DNA of 64,000 nucleotides from Labyrinthula sp. Ha (lineage: Eukaryota > Sar > Bigyra > Labyrinthulida > Labyrinthulaceae). This document shows, piece by piece, positions 1 to 12,384 of this stretch. The translations under genes were made by a program, and so were the position numbers. The stretch spans positions 1,922,001 to 1,986,000 of the forward strand of contig JAALGZ010000001.1 of NCBI GenBank assembly GCA_015227615.1, given 5' to 3'. Every line of letters begins with the position of its first letter. Positions within the stretch are counted from its first letter, which is position 1. A model generated the notes under the pieces. That model was not told the DNA's origin. It worked only from the letters and a program-made list of their open reading frames with translations, and did not search any database.

Positions 1-452
1 GAATATGCCTGCAAACAATAACTTCACGCTTTGGTTTGCTTCCCAACTGTGCCCACAGCTTCTGCCTTTCTTGCATAAGAGATTGGAGAAAAGCTAAGAA
101 CGCTGACCCATCTCTCGAAAACGTCAAAGGATGTCCCATATGTAGAAAAATATCCAACTTTATTATTCCTTCAAATTCATATTTAAATGGCCAACTTAAA
201 ACTGATCTAATGATAAGATACAAAGAAAGTCTGTCACATATACGTTGCAAATATTTTACTAAGGAGAACAACTTTTCATGTCCGTTTAACGATAGCTGTT
301 TGTATTTACATATGAGAATTAACGAGCATGGTAAAGAAGAAATTGAAACTAGAGGAAGTGTAAAGCTTAGAAACAGAACATTTCGAGATTGGAATGGTGG
401 GTTAATTGTTGATAGAAAAGCTACACTTGGAGACTTTTTAGGTTATCGTTGA
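1..452 (+). CDS. Makorin-like RING E3 ubiquitin ligase, C-terminal part
   Basis: The gene enters from the left edge; the frame is open from base 3 and ends at a TGA at 450-452. The first RING cysteine pair is cut by the edge (an I-C remains). It is followed by the N-C-x-H-x3-C-x2-C core, then CPICR, then IPS, the typical makorin spacing. About 25 residues later comes a C-x10-C-x5-C-x3-H zinc finger, matching the last CCCH finger of makorins. In known makorins the RING recruits an E2 to ubiquitinate targets and the CCCH fingers bind RNA; that role is taken from the family. The N-terminal CCCH fingers must lie outside the window. No intron is seen in this part. The stop lies 41 bp from the stop of the next gene, which runs the other way. 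Confidence 0.85.
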   Translation, partial: ICLQTITSRFGLLPNCAHSFCLSCIRDWRKAKNADPSLENVKGCPICRKISNFIIPSNSYLNGQLKTDLMIRYKESLSHIRCKYFTKENNFSCPFNDSCLYLHMRINEHGKEEIETRGSVKLRNRTFRDWNGGLIVDRKATLGDFLGYR

Positions 453-493
453 AATTAAAAGGTTTAGAAACAGATATAAATTAAACAAGCGCT

Positions 494-958
494 TTAAGCA
501 TCGCTATAGTCATCCAAATCAATAGGAATTCCCTCAATATTGCTTTCAGCTCTTAAAGGAGCATATTCACTCGTGCTAGATACATCCGAGCAGTTCTCAT
601 CTCCCGAACTAAAAGCATCAGTTTCATCAAGCTGCACGTTAACACCAATGGATGTTCCATCGTTCCTTGAAATGCTTCTTAGGATACCGCGCTTAGTCTT
701 GAACCTTGTTATTTCTGTCTTGGAGTTTACATCTGAGTTTTCTTGACCACTTTTTCCTTTCAGTTTCTTTTCCTTTGCTTTTGCTTGAAGTGACTCGTTA
801 TACTTTGCAAGTGTTTCTAACCCAAGGATGCTGGATTGGGTCGGAAGAGTTGTATCTATTTTACCGCCCCCAGTTTTCTTTTCAACTTTTGGGTCTTGCT
901 TTGCCTGTTTTAACTCCTTCTCCTCTAATTTTGCCTCCTTTTCTATTTTATCACTCAT
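494..958 (-). CDS. Unknown charged, low-complexity protein
   Basis: This frame of about 154 codons is read from the ATG at 956-958. The frame stays open upstream for about 50 more codons but has no ATG there, so 958 is the likely start unless an upstream exon exists. The N-terminal third is rich in Lys and Glu (MSDKIEKEAKLEEKELK) and probably helical. The middle has a basic stretch (RFKTKRGILRSISR) and the C-terminus is acidic and serine-rich. I recognise no domain and assign no function. It is convergent with the makorin-like gene, with stops 41 bp apart, as in other tight islands here. Absence of internal stops and the 41-bp spacing support a real gene. Composition alone could mislead. Confidence 0.5.
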   Translation of the reverse strand: MSDKIEKEAKLEEKELKQAKQDPKVEKKTGGGKIDTTLPTQSSILGLETLAKYNESLQAKAKEKKLKGKSGQENSDVNSKTEITRFKTKRGILRSISRNDGTSIGVNVQLDETDAFSSGDENCSDVSSTSEYAPLRAESNIEGIPIDLDDYSDA

Positions 959-3900
959 GTTTTTGTACTTAATACTATGCTGATGATTTTGGCTTGAACG
1001 AAACGGACATTCATTGCCGTCAAAATTCCCAAAATTAAATTTTGGGCAAAAGGTAAGAAAAACATAAAAAGGATTCCACACCTTACAAGAAGATGGATTC
1101 CTAAACTTTTGCAAGAAGCCTTACTTGGATAAACAACATAGGTTGACTCAATTTAAATCTGGTACTAAACTCTAATTCCAAGTTCATATTTCTCCAATTC
1201 AGGAGGATCTCCATGTACCAAAATTGTGAGCACAGGTAGGAATGTTGTGAAGGTTAGTACAGATCAGTGGAGAAGATCAATTTGACACAACTTACAATGT
1301 TGGTTACTTGCTACGAAATATAAATATTATTTATTAATAAAAAGATAAATTCTGTAACATGTATAACATAGACAGTCCAATTCTCGAAACGGTAAAAAAA
1401 AATCAGCCTATAATCTTGTTTATTAATTTGACTATTGAAATTTTTGCTCACCATTTGATTTTAAACCTTACTATGGTAAACCTAAGAATTAGCCAATTAT
1501 AATGAGAAATTCTCTCTACACAACCAGATCCACTGTGTGATGTATCATGATATATCACTCCAATTTTTAGTAGCCTGAGCAATACTCATGATAGAGTTCA
1601 TTGCATTGAGGATAAAATTGGTTCAAGCTACTATTGCGTCATCCATTTCATGCTTTCAGGTCCTAGCTATCAATAGGATTATTTTTTCTGTTTAGAACTT
1701 CGAAATATTTAAATTCTTGAGAATTTAACTCGACCTAATCTATTTCTAGTTCCATGGTCTGATATGTGTGCAATATAAGCGTGAATCTAAGAATTGAACT
1801 TCTGAATCTCCCAGATTTTTCTATAATAATTAGGTTATTTGTGTCCATTGCGCTGTTATAAACATGAAATGCAACATATCTAAGCTGCATTGACAACTCG
1901 TCACACTATAGCTTCATAAACCGTACTAATAAGTTTCTTATTTTTTAGTGATGAAATAATCGCTGTTATATGAAGGCCAATGGACCAAACCTATGTTATT
2001 ATTAATGTCTGTACTATTCCGAGAAATATGCATAACTTAGTACATTCCAATGCTTTCCAATCCGTTGACTTCTCTTGCATGTTAAGCTATAACACAACTT
2101 AAACTTTGTATATATTTGGTAATTTTTACTAGTCATTGAATACACGTTTCTGATTTATTCTTCCTATGGTTTTACTATAGCTTTGAGGTAAGCTTTTATT
2201 AGAAACTGTCCCAGCCATTAGATGAGAAAAAATTATTTTGATATCCCTCGAATTAGATGTATTTGTTTTGTTTCAAGTAACCCAGGGACCTACCTTCGGT
2301 CCACTTCCTTATTACAACAAACTTTGATTCATACTAGTAGGAACAAGGTTCTACTGTTTACAATATCTCTATATATCCGGTCCTGCTAGTGCTGGGATAA
2401 AAATAACTATAAATGTTCTTCGACAAGGAGGATGTCATAATTTCCTTCGGTTCCGAAATATGAGAAATTCTAGTGAACCGTGTAAAACATTATAACCTTC
2501 ACAGTAGGTAGTGAAGTATACTACTTTGGTAAAACTACCCGTGCAAATGAATTAAATTATAAACACAGATATGCGAGAGTTCTGAACACTTTTAAAGCAG
2601 ATTATACATCTCATCTCTTAAATCGATAAGGACAATGCTGCTCTAAATCTTCAAAAATTAGCAGTTTCCTTTATTTCTGCAACATGAAAATTATGAAGAG
2701 ACTCGAGATATAATTCGTTGTAAGCAAGATATAGATTTATTATATCTTTGATTAAACCGGAATCATTTTAATCATAAATTTAGACCTACAACTGGTTTAA
2801 ATATCAAAAATAGTTCAAAAACCTATGAGGATCCTATTGGTATTTTTGTGGCTGCCACACTTTAAGGATATATAGTTCTCAATCAATTTGGAATCAATAG
2901 TTTTTCCTGCAACCTTGTAGAGCTGAGTTATGTTTTGATATTAAGCCATGTTGATCCATCATCTTTTGAAATACATAGAATCAAGTACTTCAATCTTGCT
3001 TACTTACAGCCTATGAAAAGAAAAACTAATGCCATATGTTATAACATTGCCAAAGTTTTCTATAAAGATGTGGTATTATATTGTATTTCAAGAGCAGTGT
3101 GTCTTAGAACTGCTGTTTGAAATGAAAGTCTCTGGATAATGAGATAAAATAATAAACCTTTTCTCCCAAAAAAATATAATTAGTTTTAAACCTGCTAAAC
3201 AGAAACTAGGCGTAACCTCCCCGTCTCATTGGTGAAAAAGGATATGGAGCCCTTTTTATCAATGATTCAGAGGAACACGCATCACTAACAATAGCATAGG
3301 CTTCAAAGCACCCTCTATTTTACGAATTTCTTGAGATCATAAGGGCTAAATCCTGTTTGGATATCGATAGTTTAAATCAAATTACCCGTTATCAAGTGAA
3401 AATTTTGTCAAGAACCTATGTTCGAGCCCTGTCTGGCACGAGTTAAGGCTTTAATGCAATTGAAGTTGATTCTTCATAGTATGAGATATTTAGACTTGTA
3501 AGCTCTATCTTTCCCAGTACCCTGTTGATATTTCCATAAGAACGTCTAACCTTCCTACATATCTGTAAAAAAAGATAACAAATGCTTCGATAGGGGAGAT
3601 TTTCTAGCTTGAACTGCGCTACTGATGATATTATTGACCTCGCTAGCGATGAACAAGGATCCAAAATATTCTAACTTCTAATTTGCATAAAGAATTTGAA
3701 AATTTTTCGCAAAATGCTTAAAAATATAGATTTAAGAACATTGCGAATTAGTTAATTTCCGATTATTAGAACATTTTCAGCATTTGCACTAGTGACTTTG
3801 AAACCCTCGCGAGGCTTGAAAACAATTGTTTTCAGGCCTTGTTAAACTGGTTCAACAAGAGAAATGAAAGAGTTTTTCGTGAATACCAGGCAATCTGCAC

Positions 3901-4300
3901 GGGTATGTTATAAAGTATCAAACGTTCAATTATAGAAAATTTACTTGCTCGGCAAAATGCGAAAGGAATAAAGGTAATTTAGAGAATTTCTATATCACTG
4001 CTACTCTAAGGCTCTTTAGAACAACTGCCTCTAAGCAAATATATACATATACAAAAAGATCTTTATCTTTCGAATGCAAAGAAATCGTGAAATGATTATC
4101 CAAATTAAAGAAGAACACCAAAAAAATTGATATTCTACCTAAAAGCTTTAAGTCACAGTATCTCGGAAGAAATACTAATCTAACAAAATATTCGGCTGGA
4201 AACGATGAACTCGAGTTTGACCAGAAACCACAGCAAAGCTGTCTTCCTACTCAAGAATCAATTACCCAAATCCAAGACAAAATCTAAGCAAAAATAGTTA
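959..4300. other. Gene-free AT-rich stretch
   Basis: Only short frames occur here, such as 2935-3120 and 3443-3664. None resembles a known protein, and I see no RNA gene. The last part may already be decayed LINE sequence, but I cannot show it. Confidence 0.5.
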
Positions 4301-6640
4301 AATCTCACCGTACCAATGTTGAGACGTAAAGAGTGGTCGATGCTTTCCAGTTTCACGTGCTAAACATTAGACTATTTTTTACGACAAGCCAAATTAAGAA
4401 TGAGTAAGATAGTAAATTATGCAGCAATCCAAATTCATCCTCATACCTCAAAATGACAGAAAACATCGAGGGGTTGATATGAAAATAAAAGGATAATAAA
4501 TTTATAATTTTAAGAAAACGATCTTATTCTTCACATGAAAAGATTATTGGGGCCCATATGCTTTGGAAGCAGAGATTCAAATTTAATCTTGTGAATCTTG
4601 ATGGTCTTCAAATGTTTAAGCTCAATTTTACTCTTTGATTTACCAAGAGTACAGGAAATGAGGTCATTTTTATTCAATAACTTAAGAAGAGGACCCTAAG
4701 GGACTGCCAAATCTTATAAGATTTAGTCTTAACAGAGGGGTATGGCTTCTCCGAAGTATCAACTTCGTTCACATGCGCGGTCAGATCCATAGCGGAAAAA
4801 ACTGGATAATGAACTTTCCAAAACTAGAGGTTGTAGCGACAGAAACCTAAAACCGTTATCAAGCTAGAGCAGAAATGAACAATTTCTCCTTAAACCTGTT
4901 ACGCACCTCAGCTTGAATTAAAAAGTAAAGTATCTTCAAAAAATTTCCAATACTTGAAAACTCTATTAAGAAGAAAAGCTTTTGAATTTTTCGGTGATTT
5001 CAATATACAAGTATCAAGAAAAGATGAAATATTGAAAATCCACTTAAATGTTATAACCGGGCTAATATTACGGGAAGCCTACTAGCTAAGCTACTTAGAA
5101 ATTTCCAACCATCTATCGTCAATCACAGAGCTGTGACAGAAAAAAAGGCTTTTTAATGTCTTAATATCTATTTCGCAATTAACCGCCCCCCTAGTTTAAT
5201 CAATCTGAAATTGACCTTGTTATTACGAGCTGTGTACTTGATTCGCGCAAAATAAAGAATAGGTTAAAAACTTCGAAAAGTTCTTCGTGAAGAGAAAATA
5301 TAACCATGCCGCTACTGAATTTGAACTCTGTGGAACATTCCTCAGTAAGATGTCCTCATATACTCAGCAACCTACTAAGAAATTAATTGCATTTACGAAT
5401 AAACCTGAACTTGTGAAGCAATTTGATGCTAAGTTTTCAAATACCTAGAATCTAAACCGAGATGCGAACAATAGTAGCTTGAACTGATCAAGGAAGTTTC
5501 CAAGATACAGAAGAAACTCATCCCTGAACAAAATCATATAATTGACAGGTAGGTATAACTCTGCAAGAATACTATAACTGCTGACTAGAAAGTGTAACTG
5601 TGGAATACAGCAACAACAAATCAGATGCAAGTCATAACTAAGGAAGTCAGAAACAGTACAAAACAAGACTACAATACCTACCTCGATGATGTAACATCAC
5701 AAACACAGCAAGAGTTCCAAAAAATAATAATAATAGGGTATAGAAACTTACGCAGCTGCCAAATTCAGTCTACAAAAGAACCGCTCAAATAAGACAAAAT
5801 AAAGACGGGATGATCCTTAACGGACATAAAAAACCTAAGATCCCGAGAGAATATGTTGAAAACAGAAAAAGCCTACTATACTATCAACTGAAGTAACTGA
5901 AAGTGAAATGGAATAGTACCGTCAACCACTTATTGAGCCGGATCTTACAAATGACTTTAATATACATCCACGTTCACCTCAAGAAGTTAAAATCACTATT
6001 AAATCCCTAAAAAATAATAAAGTACCCGGAGAAGATGAAATACATAATCAGATACTCAAATCATCTTAAGTATTTCAGAAAGTTGCAGCACGAACTATCA
6101 AAAAACATCTGTAGAATACGCGAAATACCATAGAGAACCAAAGGAAAACTTTGTTATGGTAGGATAATTCATATCTATAAACAGAAAGAATCAGTCAATG
6201 GCCCTAGAACGTACCGCCCTATTGTTTTGCTTAATTTATCTTTAAACTCCTCAGAAAAATCATTAACAATGGATTAAAATCAATATTCCAAGTACGCTCG
6301 ACATATCAGGCTGGTTTCAGAGAAAGTAGATCAACTGTCAATAAGATAGAAGTATCGCACAAACTTATCAACGAAACTTTGAAAGATGATATCAAACCCA
6401 AATTTCTATTTATCGACTTTAGAAAATGATTTTACAGCGTTGAATATGACTTTATTTGACCCTCACTTTATTAGCACCAAGTTCCTAAAAAGATGAGAGT
6501 GATAATAAAAAACCTATACAACTTCCCAACTGTAGAAACAGCTGGGAATAATGACGTTTCAAAATCTGTTAAGATTTTGCGTCGGACTCTCCAAGGCGAC
6601 TATTTATCTCCAGGCATATTTATTATTTGCCTCAACTCCG

Positions 6641-6648
6641 CTATAAAA
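6641..6648 (+). repeat. Left 8-bp target site duplication of the inserted DNA transposon
   Basis: The bases ctataaaa occur here and again at 7582-7589. Removing the 933-bp insert and one copy joins the LINE reading frame smoothly across the site, from NSAIK to CFSHNS. This supports the boundary choice. Confidence 0.8.
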
Positions 6649-6665
6649 GGGAACCGGACTTTTTT

Positions 6666-6685
6666 ACGCTGACGTAATTTACGCC
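6666..6685 (+). repeat. Left inverted-repeat core of the 933-bp transposon
   Basis: The core acgctgacgtaatttacgcc pairs with the right copy at 7547-7566 with one mismatch. The inner part gcgtaaattacgc is itself nearly palindromic. Confidence 0.8.
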
Positions 6686-6949
6686 ACTTTTCCGTTAGGG
6701 ATTTTAGGAGGATTTCGACGATGCGAACCAGTAACGATTTTTAGTGGAACTCCATGAAACTTAACGGTACCTTAATAGCACAACCCCAAAGCCCAACACT
6801 ATGAACTCCAGCCCATAGACGAAATATAGAGGGGGCGGGGGAAAAAGTGAAGTGGACTAGAAGGTAGTGAGTAAGTAGTTAAGCTTAAAGAATAGGATAA
6901 TGTGCAGCTGTCTTACCCTAGCGTAGCAGGGAGCCTTCCATGCTCGCCG

Positions 6950-7060
6950 CGCCTTTAAAAATCGCCCCCATGACTCGGTCCTCGATGAAGATGAGGATGA
7001 ATTTAAAACATTTTCCATAGCTTGAACACAGAAATATTAAAACATGTGTAGACGTTAATA
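6950..7060. repeat. Dispersed repeat segment, copy 1
   Basis: About 110 bp, starting near gcctttaaaaatcg and running through tcctcgatgaagatgagga. A clearly related segment lies at about 48,510-48,640. The shared core tcctcgatgaagatgagga can fold into a short hairpin (tcctc with gagga). Confidence 0.7.
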
Positions 7061-7546
7061 AATACATATTCTAACTAACTTAGTTAGAAATTTAAGAAAA
7101 TTAGTTTTTAATACTGAAATTGAGAAGATTTAGTTTCTTGTTAACATTAAATTTTAAAACTTAAGTGGTTTAAGGATAATACAAAATGCTTTTGAATGTA
7201 GAAATTATACATTTTGAATCATTTTTTTTGAATAAATCAAATCCACAGATATCTCTTCTAGATCAGGACACATTTTTGAATAACCCAACTACCCAAACAC
7301 CACTTCTAAATCAGTAAAAAATTTTGTAATGTGCTTTGTCGTGAACTCTTGCTTGAACCATCATCTTTCAGCAGTGTTAAATCTAAATATATTTGTAGAC
7401 GTCAAAATATATTACTGAACGTGAAGAATGAATTTAATGTGTAACTTTTACATTGAAAAATATGAATTGAAATTTTATTTATTTGTAGCATTGGTTTTTT
7501 ATTATTAATTTTGGGAAATTAAGTTATTGGTACAATTGGAAGAGAG

Positions 7547-7566
7547 GCGTAAATTACGCCAGCGTA
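7547..7566 (-). repeat. Right inverted-repeat core of the 933-bp transposon
   Basis: This is the reverse-complement partner of 6666-6685, lying 15 bp inside the right target duplication. Confidence 0.8.
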
Positions 7567-7581
7567 GATAAATACTATCTC

Positions 7582-7589
7582 CTATAAAA
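7582..7589 (+). repeat. Right 8-bp target site duplication
   Basis: This is the second copy of ctataaaa. The LINE frame resumes immediately after it and reaches the F-V-D-D box about 75 bp downstream. Confidence 0.8.
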
Positions 7590-8329
7590 TGCTTTTCCCA
7601 CAACTCAATCGGCAACCCAGAATTCGACAACAGGAAATATAATTATCTTGTCTTTGTTGATGATATTGTTGTTATTTGTAAGGGGACGAACAGATAGTCA
7701 ACTTCGTTTCTCAAATTCAACAAGTAGAAAATATCTCTGCACTTCAAATAAATATTGACAAGACAAAGATGCTTCTTACTGATCCCGGCTTTGCAGTTGC
7801 TAATAAAATAACAAAAAAATACATGAACGATATTCTGGAATATGTCTTCCACGAAAACTGCAATAGATATTTTGGCAGTGAGCCGTCGCTCAGATACCAT
7901 CAACATTCTAGGTTCTGCCATGGTAATCCGAATAGGAATCGGGGTGTAACTGTGGCTGCGAAACATGCAAAAAAATGATTCAAACAAAGCTACAGCCTCA
8001 GGGGAACTCAGTGCGGGTAAACGGGAAAGAAATCCAACCTGTAAAGGTAATCTCTATCTTGGACCTAGAGTCAACAGCACTGGCATAGGTCCTCTTCCCT
8101 TTAAATTCAAAGTAGATGCTTATCAAGAAAGACTAAAGAAATATAAAGTTCTTCTTTCATCTGCTTCAATATATAATAAAGCAAAGTTAAACCTCATAAT
8201 AACTATTGTTCTTGCACCATCATTTTTTAACGTTGAAAATCGGAATCTAAATAACAACCTTATTGCCAAACTGAACTCACTCTCCAGAAGTATAAAAAGG
8301 TAGTACACAAAACTCAATTAAATTGGCTT

Positions 8330-11300
8330 AGATTTGAATCAGAAGACTTCAGCGCCTTGAAACTGAACAAGCAATAGAAGAGGAAATAAAATGAAGCAAC
8401 GGATAAAATCCTGGATGAAGAAGTGAAGCAACTAAGAGAACACATCCAATACGACTCAACCCCGCCGGAAAATACAAACCTGTCACATATGAAGAAACGT
8501 TAGATATCCTAGAGTTTAGAGATACACCAACACTACCAGAGCATGAACCACCTTAAACGCTCCATGAACAGTGAGAACAAGGTTATTTCAAACAACTTCA
8601 GATCTTGAACGAGCTGGTGTCAACCTACCATCCTCTCCCAACTCACCGTGGAACCCCGAAATGACCCCTCTTCCTATCCCGGAAATTTCTCAAACACCAG
8701 CAAGAAAGGTCCATCCTGCAGCAATGCAACACATTAGCAGTAGCAGAAATAGAAATATGAGCCCTCTCCAATACAAATATCTCAACTCCTGAACATAAGC
8801 GATGAAATACATAATTCGGAACAATGACTGGAAAACCCTGGGAAAAGTGAAACTATGAGAGCCCTTTGACCAACGTACCTTATAAACCCGACTCAAACCT
8901 ATGCAATAATCAAAAAGATTGAGGGAAAGGCCCTCCTGGTGTCTTTCAAGCACCTCCAAACAGATGCTATAACTTGTGCTCCAAAAAACTGAACCTTATC
9001 CTCCATAACTACATCCAAACAAGAGAATGAAGAGCGAAAGACAACCGAAACGAGAAACGTACCTGAAACCCACTGGAGAAAGCAGCAACAGTCAGGAACA
9101 GAAAGATAAATAGCAACAGAAGACAAACATTACTCAAAGTCAACAATTCTTCTCCCAACTCAACGTCATCATAAACCCCTATATCCCCCCACGATTGGCA
9201 CAAAGAACCCTTATCTCCAGAAACCTAACTTCTAGAGTCAGGAGTGACTGTAATACTTCACAGGTGTCTGAGCTATAGCCTCATATAAATATCAATAGTT
9301 TTCCTTTAATCTCTATATTTTATTCATGCGATCAGAGAGCTTGTCGATTTGGACTCATTGTTGCGCGCTGTTGTATTTTTTGTTTTAATTTCAATCAGAT
9401 TGGGAATATATCTAATTTTTTAGATTTTTCAATCCAATATGAAAATTACAATAAGCTAACCTAACAGATCAATCAGATCACAAGATTCTGTCAATAAACC
9501 AATTACATTTAGGATAAGGCCAGGCATGATTCAAACCTGCGACACGATAGGCCACAAGATGAAGACAACTCATGAGGGAAGAAGATTATTTCATGGCAGG
9601 AAACAGCCTAATGTAGTACAACAGCCAAAGTAACATGATAGAATCTGAGCGAATATGTAGGCTAAGACGCTTCCGCCATTAAATCCTAAGTTCATCATTA
9701 TCAAAGGATAGAATTAGTATTTCAGTAGCTAAGAAGTTTCGAGAGCTTAAGTCTGTACTGATTCCCAAGGAAGCAGGGATGAGTATACATGCAGGTAATT
9801 AAGTTCATGTGCAACGTTGTAAGGCAGCTTTATTGTCCCTTAGTACTTAGAAGTTCTTAGTCATATTGAGTATTACCTAGTGATACTAACCTCCTCTTTA
9901 GAAACCAGATCCACCTGTTATTGTGTAATCAAAAATAGAAAAATCCTCTCTAAACACTTCTTCTAACTTGGTAACAAGAACTCGGGAAAACAGACGTGAT
10001 ATCATTACAGAGAAAAACGATAGTGCTTCATGAATCTTTTGTCAATATGAGCTGCTAAACTAGAACTAATTATCATTGGTTAATTATTAATTGCTCAAGA
10101 AGCTTACTTTGAAATGTGGGGCTAATGTAATTATTAGTATGGTTTAAGAGAGCAATCCAGACACTAAGTCACTCGTTAATCAGAATTACGTTTAAGTAAA
10201 GGAGGTGTGGTACTTAGCTATTCAGATGAGTGTGCATCTGCACTAACTTGTAACGCTCAGGTTCTAAACACAATAAATTTAAACTAGCACTGGATGCAAA
10301 TGATGGTAAAAACTCATTACGCATATACCATGAACCCCACACCTTATTGACCCTACTGTTTCTCATTAATAAAAGTAACCATATTTCCTAAGGACGCTGT
10401 AGAAAGTCTTTAAAAGGTTTAATATTGTTTTAGACAATTTCTGGCTGTGACTACCGAAGCTTGAAAATGAATGACGGTTGGAAGTACCTAATCAAACACT
10501 CGAAACCTCCAGAATGGTAGTAGAAAGACTCAATAGAGCCAATGCTCTTAAATCTTTTTGCCTATGTGGAACCATATCATCAGAGGGCGCTAATTTTAGA
10601 AGAAGAAATAACGATACACAGAGAAAGTTGACCATGAGCTTACCGCGCCGTTTGATGACATAAAACAAGAACTATCTTTACTTATACCGAAACTGGTGCA
10701 CTTTATGTCTTTCACAATTCGAAAGAAAAAAAAACACCATATACGGCAACATCGGCTAATGGTGAAGTCAACGCGCATGGAACCTAGGATTTAATTTCAA
10801 TATCTCAAATTGTTGTACAAAGCATCTACCCGGTCATACCTGCACCTCCAGTCTGCAAACCGCTATTCAGCCACCACAAGCAGAGCGCCCCAAGACGAAA
10901 GTTAAGAAGTTGAGGTTTGACTATCATTAAATCATGGCATTTTTAATTACTCCAACTGAACCGCAATACTGACCAATATACTTTCATGCTCAATTAAAAT
11001 GCGAGGTTCTCCATTCTTCCTTGAAGTTTCTTCCTACAGAGGGTATATAACTCAACATATATCCCAAGTTACCTACAACTTCACTTCAACATTGACATAG
11101 CTAAGGGACAGGGCATTTGAAAGAACTAAATTAGAATTCACGCTACACTGAATCTGTTCAACTCTTTTATCTTTGGTCGTATCGGCTTGTCATTCTCCAG
11201 CTACGGCATTTTTTTCAATTGGATTTGGTGTACTTGTGAAACTTCAGCATTTTTCATGAGATGATGAGCCTCATAAACTTGGCATTAATAACCTATTAGG

Positions 11301-12384
11301 ATTAGAATTATGCTTAAATTTCAGCTCTTAGTGAATTATGACTAGTGTATAGACTGTGGGCTCTATAGGTGGGAAGAATCCCTTAAGGGAAAGAACCGTT
11401 ATTACTCCAGTACCAAACCCCGGAATATTTAATATTCGTAGGCCCAAACACTCAAATTAGTACTTAAATTTATTTAATCGCCAAACGAGAAGAAAAAAGA
11501 GGTAACTAAGTTTGACTTCAGGCCCTTCCCATCTTGGTGAAATAACTCAAACGCTGTTTAGATAATGAAATATCCTACATGTACCTATTTTGTATATGAC
11601 TTGAAGAGAAAAAAAAATGTAAACTTTAACTTAATCATTTCATTCCTTTAGTAAAGCATCTCCCATGTTATGTTTTGTATTAACTCATATTATAAAAAAA
11701 GTAGAAAGACGCAAGGGGGATTATATTCAGCTTTTTTAACCATCTTGGTGGACTCCTTTTAGACTCAAAGTATGATTGCCTTCAAAATAATAGCATCAAA
11801 TATTATAAAAACCCCGTTTACCCAAAATATAAAACATCTATTCACCACTGTTTATGGCCGTTAAAGCTGTTAAATCCATACATACGAATTTACTCCTGGC
11901 AAGAAGAAAAGCCAAAATATACATCGTGTATATGCGGTGAGAAAAAAGAGTGTCTGTTTCAGACAACTTGCAGTTTGTCCGTTTAACCGAATAGAAGACA
12001 TATTCGACTAGAGTCTATTTAATTCAGAAGTTTTGATACATCTGCTTAAATTTAGAACAAAACACTCGATCAAAACAAGTCCTGCTGCCCTATATTGAAA
12101 AAATATTGTTGCTGGTTGAGAACTGATATAATTTTGTTAACGTGGTGTTGGAGTTGTTTGTACAGGAGATACCTATTCTGCAAAACAAGTCTTTCTTAAT
12201 ACAGATCTGAAGTGAACTAGAACTAAAGAACGTAACTTGCTGTCTTGAAAGAAGTATCATAATAAGTTGTATAAGGTACATACGTTTAACTTCAGGGGGT
12301 TGTGCTTAGCGATCCTACGAATTGGGATCTACCTTTTTCTAGATCTTTTTTTACTTATGCTTTAGGTATAAAAAGTGTACTAAA
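8330..12384. other. Gene-poor stretch with possible LINE tail
   Basis: The first ~500 bp may be the decayed 3' part of the LINE. Beyond that only short frames occur. A segment near 10.45-10.78 kb has a faint likeness to a retroelement RNase H region, but too weak to call. I see no RNA gene or recognisable regulatory site. Confidence 0.45.

Larger units (their letters stand above)
6649..7581. mobile_element. Non-autonomous DNA transposon inserted in the LINE
   Basis: This 933-bp segment interrupts the LINE between its GD-LSP block and its F-V-D-D box. It is flanked by the 8-bp direct repeat ctataaaa. Near both ends is a well matched inverted repeat: acgctgacgtaatttacgcc at 6666-6685 against ggcgtaaattacgccagcgt at 7547-7566. 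The outermost ~16 bp match poorly. There is no transposase frame, so it would have moved in trans. An 8-bp duplication fits the hAT or P superfamilies among others, but the TIR is not diagnostic. It inserted after the LINE had landed. Part of its interior (about 6950-7060) recurs near 48.5 kb. Confidence 0.78.
4300..8320 (+). mobile_element. Decayed non-LTR (LINE) retrotransposon with endonuclease and reverse transcriptase remnants
   Basis: Translating the plus strand in all frames gives LINE fragments in the right order. Near 4.98 kb is a G-D-F-N-I motif like the AP-endonuclease core, and near 5.2 kb an S-x-I-D-L-V-I-T-S segment like its C-terminal end. Around 5.98-6.06 kb comes N-N-K-V-P-G-E-D-E-I, an RT block. 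This is followed by RTYRPIVLLNLS (about 6.2 kb), F-I-D-F (6.41 kb) and L-Q-G-D-Y-L-S-P-G (6.6 kb). After an inserted DNA element comes the F-V-D-D-I catalytic box (7.66 kb), then a basic tail ending near 8.3 kb (APSFFNVENR). Many stops and frame changes show it is dead. Both ends are uncertain. The clade was not determined. Confidence 0.72.

Noticed and set aside
3415-3445. gttcgagccc, resembling a tRNA T-loop
   Set aside because: The flanking bases do not form the T-stem and no acceptor stem is present.
9500-9570. tRNA T-arm-like sequence on the minus strand (gcaggtttgaatcatgc)
   Set aside because: The matching acceptor and anticodon arms cannot be found at the right distance.
10440-10800. 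Faint retroelement RNase H-like translation
   Set aside because: Only one or two phrases match loosely, with no supporting motifs before or after.
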